64,000 bases of DNA, from positions 124,001 to 188,000 of the forward strand of contig JAHJTV010000079.1 of NCBI GenBank assembly GCA_018829445.1. Direction: 5' to 3'. The translations under genes were made by a program, and so were the position numbers. The DNA is from a bacterium (GTDB lineage Bacteria; SAR324; XYD2-FULL-50-16). Of this stretch, positions 35,331-43,856 are shown piece after piece. The stretch's first letter is position 1. Each line of letters opens with the position of its first letter. The notes beneath the pieces are model-generated. The model had not been told where the DNA came from. It saw nothing but the letters and a program-made list of their open reading frames with translations, and ran no database searches.

Positions 35331-36305
35331 ATGCCAACCTGGAGCGAGATACTCAAAGAACTGCTAACCCAAAACAACAACGGGATTCCTCTTGACCAAA
35401 CCAGACGGAAGTATCTCGCTAAAACAAGCGTAGAATCAGGACGCGACGTCATCCTATATGCCACTGCTTGGACGCAGAAACCAGATACTCCATCAAATTT
35501 ACTAAGCATTGTTGACGAGGACATTCAGGGATTGATGGAGGTCGTTTACGGCTTAAAAAATCCAAATTTAGATCTGATTCTTCATAGTCCTGGAGGTTCA
35601 GCAGAAGCAGCTGAGGCAATCGTTGAATATTTACGCTCCAAATTCGATCACATTCGGGTGATAGTTCCTCAACAAGCGATGTCAGCAGCAACCATGATCT
35701 CCTGCTGTGCGGATATAATCGTAATGGGAAAACACTCATTCTTAGGTCCGATTGATCCCCAAATGGTCATTCAAACTCAGCTTGGAAACCAAATGGCCCC
35801 CGCCCAGGCTATTTTGGAACAATTTGAACAAGCTAAAATTGAATGCAGCGATCCGAAGAAAATGGCTGCTTGGTTACCAATGCTTGGCCAATACGGACCG
35901 CATTTGCTTGTAAGATGTAAAAATGTTTCAAAAATGGCAGAAGACTTGGTTAGTAAATGGCTTAGGAAATATATGTTCAAGGAAGACGAGAAAGGGAAAG
36001 AAAAAGCTGGCCTTGTTGCTAAATGGCTCGCAGACCATAAACATTTTAAAAGCCACGGTAGGCATATAGCCAGATCTGAAGTAGTCAGTCGAGGTCTTGA
36101 AGTTGAACCTTTGGAAGAAGATCAAAATTTTCAAGATAATATTCTCTCTGTATTCCATTCCACGACTCATACTTTCAGTATGACTCCTGCCGTCAAAATC
36201 ATAGAAAATCACCTTGGACGTGCATTTATAAAACAGTCTCAAGCAATTCCCGTTATTCAACCACAGTCAGTTCAACCCAAACCTGTCCAGCCTGCAAAAA
36301 AGTAA
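35331..36305 (+). CDS. Serine dehydrogenase proteinase (SDH/ClpP-fold) family protein
   Basis: A 324-residue ClpP/crotonase-fold protein. LILHSPGGSAEAAEAIVEYL (residues 82-101) forms the oxyanion loop. QQAMSAATMISCCADIIVMG holds the likely nucleophile S118. GKHSFLGPIDPQ follows, a signature of the SDH_protease family. The C-terminus ends in a proline/glutamine-rich tail (QPQSVQPKPVQPAKK). There is no signal peptide or membrane helix, so it acts in the cytoplasm. It is a moron between the late activator and the early region. Its biological role in phages is not known to me. Confidence 0.82.
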   Translation: MPTWSEILKELLTQNNNGIPLDQTRRKYLAKTSVESGRDVILYATAWTQKPDTPSNLLSIVDEDIQGLMEVVYGLKNPNLDLILHSPGGSAEAAEAIVEYLRSKFDHIRVIVPQQAMSAATMISCCADIIVMGKHSFLGPIDPQMVIQTQLGNQMAPAQAILEQFEQAKIECSDPKKMAAWLPMLGQYGPHLLVRCKNVSKMAEDLVSKWLRKYMFKEDEKGKEKAGLVAKWLADHKHFKSHGRHIARSEVVSRGLEVEPLEEDQNFQDNILSVFHSTTHTFSMTPAVKIIENHLGRAFIKQSQAIPVIQPQSVQPKPVQPAKK

Positions 36306-36332
36306 TTCTTTAAGTTGTATAACTCCAAAACC

Positions 36333-36358
36333 GACCAGCAACGAAAAAGGAGCTGGTC
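36333..36358. terminator. Inverted repeat between convergent operons
   Basis: GACCAGC and GCTGGTC pair around 12 bases, between the end of the proteinase gene and the end of the leftward early operon. There is no T-run, so the terminator call is tentative. Confidence 0.4.
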
Positions 36359-36617
36359 AACTGGCTAAACGATGGTCAGAAATCGACATTACGCAATATC
36401 CATCCTCAATACCAAAAGCAGTTCCAACCAAGATATAATCAACCTTTACAGTGTGTTGTCTCCCTGTATATTCCTGGTTTTTCGGATCATATTCTTGCAG
36501 AATCAAAACATCTCCTTCTTTGAAATCCCGATCATCTTTTCTGGCTTCAAACCTCTTTTGCCCACTAACTACGGCTTGATAGTAAACAGGCCATGTTTTT
36601 AATTTGTGAATATCCAT
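36357..36617 (-). CDS. DUF3850-type (ASCH/PUA-like) protein
   Basis: An 86-residue protein. HKLKTWPVYYQAVVSGQKRFEARKDDRDFKEGD and YILVGTAFGIEDGYCVMSI (residues about 4-36 and 61-79) fit small ASCH-like phage proteins usually labelled DUF3850. The fold binds nucleic acid or modified nucleotides in better known relatives. It is the last gene of the leftward early operon. Confidence 0.78.
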   Translation of the reverse strand: MDIHKLKTWPVYYQAVVSGQKRFEARKDDRDFKEGDVLILQEYDPKNQEYTGRQHTVKVDYILVGTAFGIEDGYCVMSISDHRLAS

Positions 36618-36673
36618 AGTATTATTCCGTCAAATGATGTGAGAAAAGCTAAACCACTCCAATGGTTTAGGAC

Positions 36674-36868
36674 TTATTCGGTAACTGCATAAATCCTAGC
36701 ATTTTTAAAAGGTCGATACTTTCTAGCTTTTGTTAATGCTGCCTTTGCCGCTGATTCGGTTTTAAAATGTTGTGCATGGTTTTGGACTATTGTTCGCCCT
36801 GGATCTCCGGAAATTGGGGCGATCCAGCAATTTTCGTGTAATTCCACAATATAGACTGTTTTGAACAT
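36674..36868 (-). CDS. Small phage protein of unknown function
   Basis: A 64-residue protein (MFKTVYIVELHENCWIAPISG) with an alternating start and a basic helical middle (SAAKAALTKARKYR). It resembles small DNA-mimic or accessory proteins only in size. A ribosome site (GAGGAT) is weak but present. Confidence 0.55.
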   Translation of the reverse strand: MFKTVYIVELHENCWIAPISGDPGRTIVQNHAQHFKTESAAKAALTKARKYRPFKNARIYAVTE

Positions 36869-36902
36869 CTTAGATCCTCTAATTTATACAGCTGTTATAT
36901 CT

Positions 36903-37619
36903 CTATCGATTTGCATTAAAAAAAGCTCTCGAAAATCCCTCTGGAGTAACAGACCGAAGAGCAGCTCTGCTTTTGCCCAGGGAAAAGCCTTGGTTTCGGA
37001 GCCATTGATCCATTGAATGATGTCCGGATGGCGCTCTTATGGGTCCTACTTTCTCTCGTGGAGGGGGGGAGTTAAAATTTCCCCATAGACACGTCTTTTT
37101 TGTATAAGGATCACCATAGTCGCATGGATCGAAAATCCATTGTGGTTGTCCAATATAATCTTTCAGGCGTCCAACCGGATTTTCAAACACCCAAAACTTC
37201 GGATTTGTAAAGAGTACAATCCGAGCGCACGCATCAAAAACGCTCAGCCCTTCCAGAAGCGCACTATTGCCTTTATCTTTCCACCATCTTGCACCCGCAC
37301 TGGCAAAATGATCGCATGGAGGCGCAGCGAGAACCCCGTACACTTCCCCGGGAAACTCTAAAAGTCTGACATCTTGCCCACGTTTTAAATCTATCCGGAC
37401 AACATTGTATCCTTGCTCTTTGTATGGCTTACTCCAGGATCCGGAATAGTCACATAGAGATAAGATTGTTTTCATGTGATTCGGGATATTTTTACCGCTG
37501 TTATCCGTAACAGTTTTGTTACGGATTTTCCGATGGTAAGCCACCCTGCAGCGGTCAGAGCAATATAAGGCGTCCTCTCTTTTTGAGTTGAATATGGAGC
37601 TGCAATTCAGGCAACGCAT
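36903..37619 (-). CDS. DNA cytosine methyltransferase-like protein with N-terminal zinc ribbon
   Basis: A 238-residue protein. Residues 1-30 form a zinc finger (C3, C6, C20, C24). From residue 50 there is a reduced methyltransferase fold: LSLCDYSGSW at the AdoMet site, AAPPCDHFASAG with C102 as the likely catalytic cysteine, and FENPVGRL as motif VI. The length is short for a C5-methyltransferase, with a small target domain. It could protect phage DNA from restriction. The specificity is unknown. Confidence 0.68.
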   Translation of the reverse strand: MRCLNCSSIFNSKREDALYCSDRCRVAYHRKIRNKTVTDNSGKNIPNHMKTILSLCDYSGSWSKPYKEQGYNVVRIDLKRGQDVRLLEFPGEVYGVLAAPPCDHFASAGARWWKDKGNSALLEGLSVFDACARIVLFTNPKFWVFENPVGRLKDYIGQPQWIFDPCDYGDPYTKKTCLWGNFNSPPPREKVGPIRAPSGHHSMDQWLRNQGFSLGKSRAALRSVTPEGFSRAFFNANR

Positions 37620-37898
37620 TTATAAGTCATCTCCTCTTTTTGTTTTTTCAGCCAGATACTTCTTCATGGTCTTATCAACCAGATGGCAGGGTTTGACACT
37701 CTGTTTTGCAGCTTCGATCTGAATTCTCCTGATCAAGTCCTTCTCCAAATAATAAGCAACGTGTTTCTTGTTGGATTCTGGTTTTCCCTCGGGCTCTGTT
37801 TTTTCAACCGGTTTTGGTTTGGGTTCAGGCTTTGGGGAATCTGATTGGATAAAATTCTTAGCCTTCTGCCGTCTTTTCTGCTTTTCAGCAAAATCCAT
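37620..37898 (-). CDS. Small partner of ParA (ribbon-helix-helix type, proline-rich N-terminus)
   Basis: A 92-residue protein. The N-terminal third is a lysine/proline-rich linker (KPEPKPKPVEKTEPEGKPE). The C-terminal part reads HVAYYLEKDLIRRIQIEAAKQ followed by a second helix, as in ribbon-helix-helix proteins. It sits 9 bp downstream of parA, the place of a centromere-binding partner in type Ib partition systems. Family identity is inferred from context. Confidence 0.6.
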   Translation of the reverse strand: MDFAEKQKRRQKAKNFIQSDSPKPEPKPKPVEKTEPEGKPESNKKHVAYYLEKDLIRRIQIEAAKQSVKPCHLVDKTMKKYLAEKTKRGDDL

Positions 37899-37907
37899 AG
37901 GTCTCCG

Positions 37908-38597
37908 TTATTTTAAAAGGTTTTTGATTTGAGTTGCGATGGCTTCAATATCATCAATGGCAGCTCGTGCCTGAATTCTATCATTCACAAAACGAGCATT
38001 CTCGGCATATTCTCCAAGGGTTTGCCCGTTTTCGGAGAATTTTTCAAACACTTTCCGGCTTCTCAAAACAGCAGGTAGAACCTCCTGTTGCAGAGATTGA
38101 AATCTGGCGATAATCCTTTCTGCTTTGGAATTGACATGGCAAAAAGTTGGAAGGAAAACGATCCTTCCTGACCTTTCATTACTATCGGTAGCATCACCAA
38201 GCAACGGCATAAGATGATCAAGAAGTGAAGCGATATCAAATTCTGATTCCTTGACCGGAATAATGATCAGATCGGAGTAGACTAAAGCTGTTTTTGTTTT
38301 AATTCCGGCTTCACTCTCCCCGGGGCAATCAATAAAAACATAATCAAATCGGTCGGCATAATCTTCCAACGCCTCAATCGTCAGATCCTCAATACCATAA
38401 AACTCAACCGTGGGATTTGTTTTTCCCTTGGTTTCGGTATCACGATCCAATTGACCGTCCTGGTACCAACTCCAGATCGATCCTTGAGGGTCTTGATCGA
38501 TAATACAGCTGTTTCCGAAAACAGAACCCAAACAAAGTGCCAGTGTTGACTTGCAGACTCCGCCTTTCGGATTTACTAGTGAAATAACCTTTCCCAT
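37908..38597 (-). CDS. ParA-family partition ATPase
   Basis: A 229-residue P-loop ATPase. The deviant Walker A is KGGVCKST (residues 11-18), with cysteine replacing the usual glycine. YVFIDCPGESEAGIKTKTAL forms Walker A'/switch II. Start chosen at 38597 because AAGGAG precedes it and the conserved MGKVISLVNPKGG follows. Such proteins move plasmid or phage DNA on the nucleoid, with a small DNA-binding partner. Its presence in an integrated phage suggests an extrachromosomal stage. Confidence 0.88.
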   Translation of the reverse strand: MGKVISLVNPKGGVCKSTLALCLGSVFGNSCIIDQDPQGSIWSWYQDGQLDRDTETKGKTNPTVEFYGIEDLTIEALEDYADRFDYVFIDCPGESEAGIKTKTALVYSDLIIIPVKESEFDIASLLDHLMPLLGDATDSNERSGRIVFLPTFCHVNSKAERIIARFQSLQQEVLPAVLRSRKVFEKFSENGQTLGEYAENARFVNDRIQARAAIDDIEAIATQIKNLLK

Positions 38598-38638
38598 GTT
38601 TCTCCTTTTGTTAAATGTTAGCATGTTGACTTGTTAGT

Positions 38639-39532
38639 TTATTTTTCCAAAAATTCAACCACCTCATCCCACTGTTCACTTGTTGTCTGCAGCAAGCGGA
38701 CATGTTTCGACTCAAGTTCCTTCTGTTTTTCAAACAGTTCTTTATCCCTGTATCGATCAACATAATCCTTGATAAGAGACATCAATATTTCCGGATCCAA
38801 TGCATCCAACTCCCAAGAGCTCCTGCCATATTGATTAACATAACTCTTTGCCCTTGAATCCGACATTTTCGCAGGATTGGGGGGAGGATCGTATTTCCTG
38901 ACCTGGTCCATATTCAGTGCGACCCGTATGACCTCTGCTTCAGCGCCGAATGTTTCAAGACGATCTCTATTGTCTCTTGTCATATCAATTCCGGAGGGAT
39001 CATGATCTCCCATGTGCAGAATAATCACTTGATCAACATCGTAGTTTCGTATTCGTCTGGCTGCTCTCCACATTTCCGATTGACTGACAAAACCTTTACA
39101 AGCAAAAAAGGACACATCCAGGCGATTGCAGATCTGTTGAACCACACCGACCAATGCCTCTTTCTCTACCCAAACCTCTACCCGATAATCCTGTCCGGCC
39201 CATTTATCAATTGCGAAATCATCTGCAGTATCATTAATGATATCTGCCGGATCGGTGTAATGATAAATCCCCCTTAGATTTCTGGTTCGGTCTACCATGT
39301 GGTCCCAATCCAGGTATCCTGCCAACCTGGCATCGTTCAAAATACTACCTAACCGTTTGTAGGATTTCTCTTTATTGGGGATGATGTCTCTTGCGACAAA
39401 CTGATAATAAAGCTGTCGCAATGTGAGATCGAACCCCTTTTCCGCATACTCTTCACAAATCTGATCGGCAATTTCTATCAGGTATAAAGATGATGCATGA
39501 AACTTCTTTTCCACATAACAGATCTTTGGCAT
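38639..39532 (-). CDS. Spo11/TopoVI-A-like (Mini-A type) Toprim protein
   Basis: A 297-residue protein. LTLRQLYYQFVARDIIPN at about 37-53 resembles the catalytic tyrosine motif of TopoVI-A/Spo11 (candidate Y42 or Y43). A Toprim domain follows: VEVWVEKEAL with E123, then ILHMGDHDPSGIDM with D176 and D178. This order is that of the A subunit of type IIB topoisomerases. No B subunit is present, as in the Mini-A proteins of mobile elements. Start chosen at 39532 (GGAGGG upstream). It could cut or nick phage DNA or act in recombination. Confidence 0.72.
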   Translation of the reverse strand: MPKICYVEKKFHASSLYLIEIADQICEEYAEKGFDLTLRQLYYQFVARDIIPNKEKSYKRLGSILNDARLAGYLDWDHMVDRTRNLRGIYHYTDPADIINDTADDFAIDKWAGQDYRVEVWVEKEALVGVVQQICNRLDVSFFACKGFVSQSEMWRAARRIRNYDVDQVIILHMGDHDPSGIDMTRDNRDRLETFGAEAEVIRVALNMDQVRKYDPPPNPAKMSDSRAKSYVNQYGRSSWELDALDPEILMSLIKDYVDRYRDKELFEKQKELESKHVRLLQTTSEQWDEVVEFLEK

Positions 39533-39545
39533 AAGCCCTCCATCT

Positions 39546-39986
39546 TCAGTTTCTAAAGCTTTGTGGTTTGTCCTGGGCTTCTCTCTCTTTTCTCTCCAGA
39601 TAATTGAGAGATCCGACCATTTGATAAAAAACCGGGAAAACATGAACCTCGGTACCAAATACCCAAGCATCGAAATTTTCTTCCTGCCCTAATCGGTGGA
39701 ACTCAGCTTTAACTTGTTCCGCCAATTCCGATGCTTCTCCTTCAGATTCGCAATTATACCGGCATGAATCTTCTCGAATAACATAATCAGCTAATCGTTC
39801 CCAAAGATGATCAAAAACCAGCCCCTCTTCTGTTTTTTCCTGCTCAATTCCATTGATGCGGAAGCCTTTGTACTTTTTTTCCAGATATTCGGCGGCTTTT
39901 TCCCAGGCGCTCTGCTTAAGATCAGCGTTAATCTTGAGCTTGGAACGTTTTTCAACAGTTGAGTAATCAACAATATAAGTTGCCAT
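39546..39986 (-). CDS. Phage early protein of unknown function
   Basis: A 146-residue acidic protein, helical in prediction by eye (SAWEKAAEYLEKKYKGF, GEASELAEQVKAEFHRL). It precedes the Spo11-like gene by 13 bp in the same direction, so the two are cotranscribed from the repeat-rich region just upstream. No domain is recognised. Confidence 0.6.
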   Translation of the reverse strand: MATYIVDYSTVEKRSKLKINADLKQSAWEKAAEYLEKKYKGFRINGIEQEKTEEGLVFDHLWERLADYVIREDSCRYNCESEGEASELAEQVKAEFHRLGQEENFDAWVFGTEVHVFPVFYQMVGSLNYLERKEREAQDKPQSFRN

Positions 39987-40342
39987 GGTTTTCCAAAATC
40001 CCAGACAGAAAAAAAATTAAGTAATAAAGTAAGGAGCTGCTGAATTTCTGCCTTTAGTTTTTGTTATCATTGGTAAATAACTGCAAATCAATTAAGTAAG
40101 ATTTAAGTAAGGCGAGTAAGGAATTTTCTGTTACCTGTTGATATTGTGAGTGTTTCCAAAAGTATGAAAAGTAAGATTTAAGTAAGATTAAAAAGAAAGA
40201 AAAGTAAGGAATATTACTTCAATCTTTCTTTTTTAAAACCTTAAAATTAGCTCTTAAAATATAAAATTATCAGACTCTTAAATACGTTAAAAAATCCTGC
40301 CTTACTTTATTACTTAAAAAAATTCCCTCCAGGAAATTCGGT
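39987..40342. repeat. AT-rich repeat field: iteron-like AAGTAAG repeats within a perfect inverted repeat (candidate origin)
   Basis: The 18-bp AAGTAAGATTTAAGTAAG occurs at 40094-40111 and 40169-40186. Further AGTAAGG-type units occur at about 40026, 40114 and 40202. The field is bracketed by TTAAGTAATAAAGTAAGG at 40017-40034 and its exact reverse complement at 40300-40317. No gene lies in these 356 bp. Iterons beside a primase-helicase gene and parA are typical of replication origins, and a promoter control region is the main alternative. Confidence 0.65.
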
Positions 40343-43063
40343 CTAAATTGGTTTTTCGAAGACCCAACACCGAAGAGATTTGTTCAAAACTGGAGAGTGA
40401 ATCATCTTATTTTTCTCAATAAATTTATATTTTCTGCTTTCCATGAGCGAAACTTTGAGTTCTTTGGCATCACCAAAGTGTCGAATCGAACGTCTGCCGC
40501 ATTCTTGGAAAAACTGGGTCAGGTTTATGGCCAGGAATGCATCAGGATTGGTTGAATGGTTTAACCTGGTTCCCTGGTAGTTTTCTTCTGAATCAAAACC
40601 TGTGTTTTCAGGCATAACCTGGTCGCCCCGTTCAATGTCTTCAATAGTTTCAAAAAACAGCTGAACAATATGGCTGTCCTCGGCAACTTGCTCCTGCCTT
40701 GAAACAGCCAGATCAAGCACAAAATCAAAGAACTCTTTGTAGTGATCGTCGGAAAATTCCTTAATATGCTTCTGCAGAATTCTGGCGCCGGCAATTATCA
40801 ATGCATGATTAAGGGTGATCCTGTTGTTGACCAAGGGACCATTTGGGTGTGAGTTAGAGCGCTGTTCGAGCTGTTTGAAGCCAATATCGTAAAATTTTAA
40901 AAGCTCCTCAAATACTTCTATTCTTCGGGATAAAAAGTAGTGTCTGAATCCACAAACTTCTTCCACTTTGTAACTCTCAACCCTTCTGGCGGCTAGCCTG
41001 GTTTCTTCGCTGAATCCTTTTTTGTTAAATGCAATTTGGATAAATCTTTCTCTTAAGGCGGTAGAACCGTCCACAACCGGATTTTGAACAACAACGATTG
41101 CACTTCGAAATTTTGGCAGGTTGGTTTCATTGCCTTGAGTCTTTTTCCCGGTAACCCTCATGATTCTGCCGTTATAGGACGCTTTAAAATCTTCAAGATT
41201 GAACTTCATGTTTTGCCTGCGTGTTTCGTCATCCTCCAGGAAAACGGTGGGCAGATTCGCGACTTGTTCCATAAATCTGAAAAAGCCGACATTGCTGGAT
41301 GCTTTGGCCAGCGGTACTCCTTCATATTCATCACGGCCTAGTAGTTTCCAAAGAAATTCAACCATGGTCGATTTCCCGGTACCGGGTTGTCCGACAGCTG
41401 CCAAAAAAGCAAATGATTTGCGTTCTCGTCTGAATTGTTCAGCAAATAGAGAGGCCAGAAAAAAGGAAAGGGAAGCGATCCCTCTGTTTCCGAATGACTT
41501 GTAATAATCGACAAACCAGTCTGTTTTAAAGCTGGTGTTATAATAAAGTTTCTCTTCAAAAGCTGTTTTCATTTTTATTTTATCGCTGATGTTGAAATAC
41601 TCATGATTGGTGGGTAAGAAGCAACGGCCTTCTTGATCGTAGGCTACTTCATTGAAGACATAACAATCGCTGTCTGAATCATATCCGCCCCAGGGAAGTA
41701 TTTTTACTACATTGAGTTCTTTCCTGAACCATTCGGTTAACAGCATGTCAAGCCAAAATGCCGATCCATAAAAGAGAGCTCCAGGGCATTCACGGGCCAT
41801 GGTTTTCTTAAATGCATCCTTTGATGTGATCTCTGATGAATCGATGGATATCTTTGTTTTCTTCCCGTTATTACTTAGCCTACCTTCAAAAAAATAAGAT
41901 GTGGAATTGTCACCGAGATTCCGTTGAGCGTATAAAAATGAAAGTGAGAAATTTGAGATGGGTTTTATTTTTACCAGGGAGGTTGTGGTGCTAATCAAAT
42001 CCTCTTCCGTAGGGTCTTCAAGCCCGTTAATAGCTTCTGATAAACGATCATCAGGTTCCCAGGTGTATAAGACATTATTGAAGTCGAAAGCAAAATTCTG
42101 GTACCGGTTCTTTAAGGAAAGAAAGTAACCGTACTCTTTATAGGTGTCAGCTGTGAGAAGCTTTCCTCTCCATAAGGATTTCTCAAACACCTTTTCCGAG
42201 AGATATCCTTTTTTATGGAGATCGTTCCAGTCCATCCGAAAAGGTGGAAACATGTATTCGGCTTCTTCTCCCAATTCTCTCAAATGGGTTACTATTTTCT
42301 TTGCTCCGGCAAGCCCGGCCTTTCGTCCGTTTTTATCCTCCGGATCGTTGTCCAGACCAACGAACCACTTAATTCCTTTTCCCTTGTGCTGTTCGATAAA
42401 ATTGGATGGCAGGTTGTTTGAGGTGAAAGAAGCCACACAGGTTTTGTGCTTCTCTTCCGATTTATAAAAATATTCGTTCAACGAATTTGCGCAAAAGATA
42501 GCCTCGACTATATATATCTCCTTAATATTGCTGAAATCGGTAATCTGAGACCATGCGTCGCCTTTAAATATTGAACCGTCCTCTTTTCTCACACCGCCAA
42601 AGCTAAAGTTGTGGTCTTGACTGCAATTGATAAAACGTTCCCAATAACGCTTTTTCTCGGCATCAAGATAGATTCTGACAGTCTGATAATATTTATTGTC
42701 TGATTTGCATTTGGCCGTTTCCTGGGTATAAAGACCGGCCATAAGATTCAGGTCCAGATGACGTTGTTGACTTATATAAGCTTTGGCTTGGCCAAGGGGA
42801 TCTGTGGGATCCGGAGCATGCTGTTCACAAAGATAGGTGTACATGTCCGGATAAAGCTCTTTGACCAGCTTATTCCAACCGCAGGAACGTTTGTGATTGC
42901 ATTTGGCAATGTAGAGAGTGTCGTTTACCCATACGGTAGGTTCACCGCACTCAGGACAAATCCCCTTAGCAAATCCGCCTTTGGATTTCTTGAACTGAAA
43001 CGTGGTGTCGCTTGACAGCCTCCTTCGTTTTTCCTCTTGCCAAATCTCCTTTGAAAATTCCAT
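40343..43063 (-). CDS. Phage primase-helicase (zinc finger, Toprim, AAA+/SF3-like helicase)
   Basis: A 906-residue replication protein. A zinc ribbon is formed by C36, C39, C55 and C61. The Toprim part has E187 in IYIVEAIF and FVGLDNDPED with D238/D240. The helicase domain has Walker A GQPGTGKST at 558-566 and a Walker B-like VFLEDDETRR. It would open and prime the phage origin. Start chosen at 43063 since AAAGGG lies upstream. A longer frame overlaps the preceding gene. It is unlike the rolling-circle gpA of P2. Confidence 0.85.
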   Translation of the reverse strand: MEFSKEIWQEEKRRRLSSDTTFQFKKSKGGFAKGICPECGEPTVWVNDTLYIAKCNHKRSCGWNKLVKELYPDMYTYLCEQHAPDPTDPLGQAKAYISQQRHLDLNLMAGLYTQETAKCKSDNKYYQTVRIYLDAEKKRYWERFINCSQDHNFSFGGVRKEDGSIFKGDAWSQITDFSNIKEIYIVEAIFCANSLNEYFYKSEEKHKTCVASFTSNNLPSNFIEQHKGKGIKWFVGLDNDPEDKNGRKAGLAGAKKIVTHLRELGEEAEYMFPPFRMDWNDLHKKGYLSEKVFEKSLWRGKLLTADTYKEYGYFLSLKNRYQNFAFDFNNVLYTWEPDDRLSEAINGLEDPTEEDLISTTTSLVKIKPISNFSLSFLYAQRNLGDNSTSYFFEGRLSNNGKKTKISIDSSEITSKDAFKKTMARECPGALFYGSAFWLDMLLTEWFRKELNVVKILPWGGYDSDSDCYVFNEVAYDQEGRCFLPTNHEYFNISDKIKMKTAFEEKLYYNTSFKTDWFVDYYKSFGNRGIASLSFFLASLFAEQFRRERKSFAFLAAVGQPGTGKSTMVEFLWKLLGRDEYEGVPLAKASSNVGFFRFMEQVANLPTVFLEDDETRRQNMKFNLEDFKASYNGRIMRVTGKKTQGNETNLPKFRSAIVVVQNPVVDGSTALRERFIQIAFNKKGFSEETRLAARRVESYKVEEVCGFRHYFLSRRIEVFEELLKFYDIGFKQLEQRSNSHPNGPLVNNRITLNHALIIAGARILQKHIKEFSDDHYKEFFDFVLDLAVSRQEQVAEDSHIVQLFFETIEDIERGDQVMPENTGFDSEENYQGTRLNHSTNPDAFLAINLTQFFQECGRRSIRHFGDAKELKVSLMESRKYKFIEKNKMIHSPVLNKSLRCWVFEKPI

Positions 43064-43073
43064 TCGCGACCCT

Positions 43074-43385
43074 TTAATCTGTATTTGTTTTAGTTGATTG
43101 GTTTGAAACACGCCCATATTTCTCCATCAGATCTGCCATCATTCGTCTATAATCTTGGCGAATCTGCGTAATTTGTTCTTTTAGTGCTTTTCGATATGCT
43201 GTGATGTATACTCGCTGCAGGTCGTAGAAATCATCATGATAGTTTTCCAGAATGTTCCATCCCAGGCTTTCCGGATCAAACAGCTCAGATAGTGCTTGTT
43301 GAGTGAATCCGTCCCGAACAAGATCTTTCCATTCGTTGCGCAGTAATTGCCTGACGGCGGCTTTATCTATTACGAATGTCCGCAT
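43074..43385 (-). CDS. Phage early protein of unknown function
   Basis: A 103-residue charged helical protein (VRQLLRNEWKDLVRDGFTQQAL, residues about 11-32, and a long C-terminal helix). It is 10 bp upstream of the primase gene and overlaps the previous gene by 16 bp. No family recognised. Confidence 0.55.
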   Translation of the reverse strand: MRTFVIDKAAVRQLLRNEWKDLVRDGFTQQALSELFDPESLGWNILENYHDDFYDLQRVYITAYRKALKEQITQIRQDYRRMMADLMEKYGRVSNQSTKTNTD

Positions 43386-43624
43386 TGCCTTACACTTAGA
43401 AGAAATGAGGTCATTAATTCAGGTGATTGCTCGAAAGCTCGTAACAGCTTGGAAATCACCATATAAACGCTATGCCAGGCAGCTTCTTCAGTTTTCTTAG
43501 AATCAGCCAAAAGAATTTCTCCTGAATTCGAAACAACAACGGCCAAGAAATCCTCTCCGTCGCTTGACACTTGTACGCCCGATTGTGGGAAGAGTTTTAA
43601 AATAAGCTCTTTGTAGTTCGTCAT
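43370..43624 (-). CDS. Phage early protein of unknown function
   Basis: An 84-residue protein with an alternating beta-type middle (FLAVVVSNSGEILLADS) and a C-terminal helix. It is coupled by ATGA to the upstream gene and overlaps the downstream one by 16 bp. No family recognised. Confidence 0.55.
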   Translation of the reverse strand: MTNYKELILKLFPQSGVQVSSDGEDFLAVVVSNSGEILLADSKKTEEAAWHSVYMVISKLLRAFEQSPELMTSFLLSVRQCGHS

Positions 43625-43848
43625 TTGGTCTCCTTTTTTCTGAGCGTGCTTAAATAGGTGGATATTGCAGATCTGTTTTCAAGGCGCTCCTGCTCAACCT
43701 GTTTCTTGATGTCTTTCTCTCTGATCAGGCGGGAACCCAGGGAAAAGTTGTTCTCCAAAAATTCCCCGATTGCCGTTAACAAGTTTTCAATGTTGATCAT
43801 ACGCTTCTGCAGATCGGCCAGATTCTGTTCTTTGTTCTTGTTTTCCAT
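43621..43848 (-). CDS. Small coiled-coil early protein
   Basis: A 75-residue, highly charged helical protein (LADLQKRMINIENLLTAIGEFL). It ends in ATGA overlap with the next gene. No family recognised. It could be a small adaptor or regulator. Confidence 0.5.
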   Translation of the reverse strand: MENKNKEQNLADLQKRMINIENLLTAIGEFLENNFSLGSRLIREKDIKKQVEQERLENRSAISTYLSTLRKKETK

Positions 43849-43856
43849 GACAGAAC

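Noticed and set aside
39987..40342. CRISPR array
   Set aside because: The repeats are short, unevenly spaced and partly inverted, without unique spacers of constant length or cas genes.
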